Origin: Thermodesulfobacteriota bacterium
GTDB taxonomy: Bacteria > Desulfobacterota > RBG-13-43-22
Assembly (NCBI GenBank): GCA_025454185.1
Contig: JALOOY010000106.1
Location: forward strand, 1 to 6,161
DNA: 6,161 nt
Direction of reading: 5' to 3'
This document shows, piece after piece, positions 5,123-6,161 of the stretch. Position numbers and translations under genes: made by a program. The number at the start of each line of letters is the position of its first letter. Positions within the stretch are counted from its first letter, which is position 1. The notes under the pieces were generated by a model. That model did not search any database, was not told where the DNA came from, and worked only from the letters and a program-made list of their open reading frames with translations.

Positions 5123-6106
5123 TTACGGCATCTGTACTTCCTGCAGCACCCGTTTCAGGGCGGCGGCCTGTACCGCTGCCGTACCCACCTCGCCCACGAC
5201 TATCCCGGCCGCATAGTTGGCGGCCCGGCAGGCCTGCACCAAATCCAGACCCGCCACCAGGGCCAAGGCCAGGGTGGCGATGACCGTATCGCCGGCGCCG
5301 GTCACATCAAAGACCTTTTTGGCCACCGTGGGTATGTGGTTGATCTTTTTATGGGGGGTGAAGAGGGTCATGCCCTCGGATCCCCGGGTAATCAGCACCG
5401 AAGCGCAGCGCAGGTCTTTCAGCAGTTTTTGGCCGGCCCAGCGCAGGTCGGCTTCGCTCTCGATTTTCCGGCCCACGGCCTGGGCGGCCTCCAGGTGGTT
5501 GGGGGTGATGAGGGTCACCTCCCGGTACCATTCCATGTTGCGGGGCTTGGGGTCCACCAGGATGGGGAGGGCAGCCCCGGCGGCGATTTTTTTCAAGTGC
5601 CCCATCAATTTTCTGGAAACCACGCCTTTGTCATAATCGGAGACGATGATTCCGTGAAGCCGCGGGGCGTTTTTCCGAACAGCCTGAACCAGACGTTCCA
5701 GGGTCTCCGGGCTCAAGGGGCTGTTTTTCTCCTTGTCCACCCGCACCACCTGCTGGTGATGGGCAATGACCCGGGTCTTGACCGCTGTCGGCCGGCTCTC
5801 GTCCATGATTACGCCGTCGGTATTGACCCCCTGTGCCTGCAACTGCTTCAGCAGTCGGCGGCCGGTCCCGTCGTTACCGATCACCCCGGCCAGGCTGACC
5901 CGTCCCCCCAGTCCCAGCAGGTTGTTGACCACATTGGCGGCCCCGCCCAGGAGAAAGGTCTCATCCCGGACCTGCACCACCGGGACCGGGGCCTCCGGGG
6001 ATATGCGCGACACCTCTCCCCAGATAAACTGGTCCATCATGATATCCCCCACGACCAGGATGCGCCGCCGGGGAAAGGCCTCGATGGCTTTGATGATATC
6101 GTCCAT
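5123..6106 (-). CDS. rfaE1: D-glycero-beta-D-manno-heptose-7-phosphate kinase (monofunctional)
   Basis: A PfkB/ribokinase-family sugar kinase of 327 residues. It phosphorylates D-glycero-D-manno-heptose 7-phosphate at C1 in the ADP-heptose route for the LPS inner core. Marks are VVGDIMMD (18-25), SRISPEAPVPVV (33-44), GGAANVVNNL (54-63), SDYDKG (156-161), DPKP (185-188), TPN (201-203), TRGSEGM (240-246) and the PfkB signature DVTGAGDT (267-274) with catalytic base D273. In E. coli HldE this domain is fused to a nucleotidyltransferase in a protein of about 477 residues. Here it ends after the kinase, so a separate RfaE2/HldC would be needed and is not in the window. The ATG at 6106 places VVGD at a normal distance from the N-terminus but has no close Shine-Dalgarno site. 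The reading frame stays open upstream to the window edge without an ATG or GTG. The gene is 16 bp ahead of the O-antigen-ligase-family gene. Confidence 0.94.
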   Translation of the reverse strand: MDDIIKAIEAFPRRRILVVGDIMMDQFIWGEVSRISPEAPVPVVQVRDETFLLGGAANVVNNLLGLGGRVSLAGVIGNDGTGRRLLKQLQAQGVNTDGVIMDESRPTAVKTRVIAHHQQVVRVDKEKNSPLSPETLERLVQAVRKNAPRLHGIIVSDYDKGVVSRKLMGHLKKIAAGAALPILVDPKPRNMEWYREVTLITPNHLEAAQAVGRKIESEADLRWAGQKLLKDLRCASVLITRGSEGMTLFTPHKKINHIPTVAKKVFDVTGAGDTVIATLALALVAGLDLVQACRAANYAAGIVVGEVGTAAVQAAALKRVLQEVQMP

Positions 6107-6113
6107 AATCAGT

Positions 6114-6139
6114 AAAAAAGTCTCCCCGGTGGGCCGGGG
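6114..6139 (-). terminator. Intrinsic-terminator-like hairpin upstream of rfaE1
   Basis: On the minus strand CCCCGG (6139-6134), loop CCCA and CCGGGG (6129-6124) form a perfect 6-bp GC stem, followed by AGAC and six T (6119-6114). This has the form of a Rho-independent terminator for transcription entering from the right. It ends only 7 bases before the rfaE1 ATG, so it may end an upstream unit or act as an attenuator in the rfaE1 leader. The rest of the right edge (6140-6161) is too short to assign. Confidence 0.6.
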
Positions 6140-6161
6140 GAAACGGTGGAATGGGCTATAT

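Noticed and set aside
5336..6115. 259-codon open frame on the plus strand opposite rfaE1
   Set aside because: It is antisense to a kinase with a full motif set and has no domain of its own.

Overview
This is a compact, GC-rich window. All seven real genes lie on the minus strand, so transcription runs from high to low coordinates. In transcription order they are: a monofunctional heptose-7-phosphate kinase (rfaE1/hldA type), an O-antigen-ligase-family membrane protein, UDP-glucose 6-dehydrogenase, a DUF4416 protein, a YicC-family protein, a RemA/DUF370-family protein, and guanylate kinase (gmk), which runs off the left edge. The mix of Gram-negative LPS genes, a DUF4416 protein and a yicC-remA-gmk block suggests a Desulfobacterota-type ('deltaproteobacterial') organism, for example a Syntrophobacterales-like lineage. 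That assignment is inference from gene content, not from a marker gene.

Right part (about 3844-6161): envelope polysaccharide genes. A hairpin with a T run sits just ahead of rfaE1. The kinase makes a precursor of the ADP-heptose used in the LPS inner core. The O-antigen-ligase-family protein follows after 16 bp. Its ORF begins and ends inside degenerate tandem repeats with a 7-bp unit, and the same ordered block of units occurs at both ends in the same orientation.

Middle (about 2411-3843): a gap of about 120 bp holds a plausible sigma70-type promoter, a C8A7 homopolymer tract and a good Shine-Dalgarno site, so ugd probably starts a second transcription unit. Ugd makes UDP-glucuronate for surface polysaccharide.

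Left part (1-2418): ugd overlaps the DUF4416 gene by 8 bp. DUF4416 is followed by a 52-bp gap, mostly another heptad repeat array, and then yicC, remA and gmk, which are packed tightly (9-bp gap, then a 14-bp overlap). As I recall, the order yicC-remA-gmk matches the yloC-ylzA(remA)-gmk block of Bacillus, so it is an old linkage between RNA metabolism, a DNA-binding matrix regulator and nucleotide metabolism.

I see no obviously new defence or mobile system. The most unusual signals are the heptanucleotide repeat arrays at gene borders, a G9 run inside the DUF4416 gene where loss of one G gives an immediate stop, and the linkage of a RemA-like regulator to polysaccharide genes in a Gram-negative. 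No tRNA, rRNA, CRISPR array or insertion sequence was seen.
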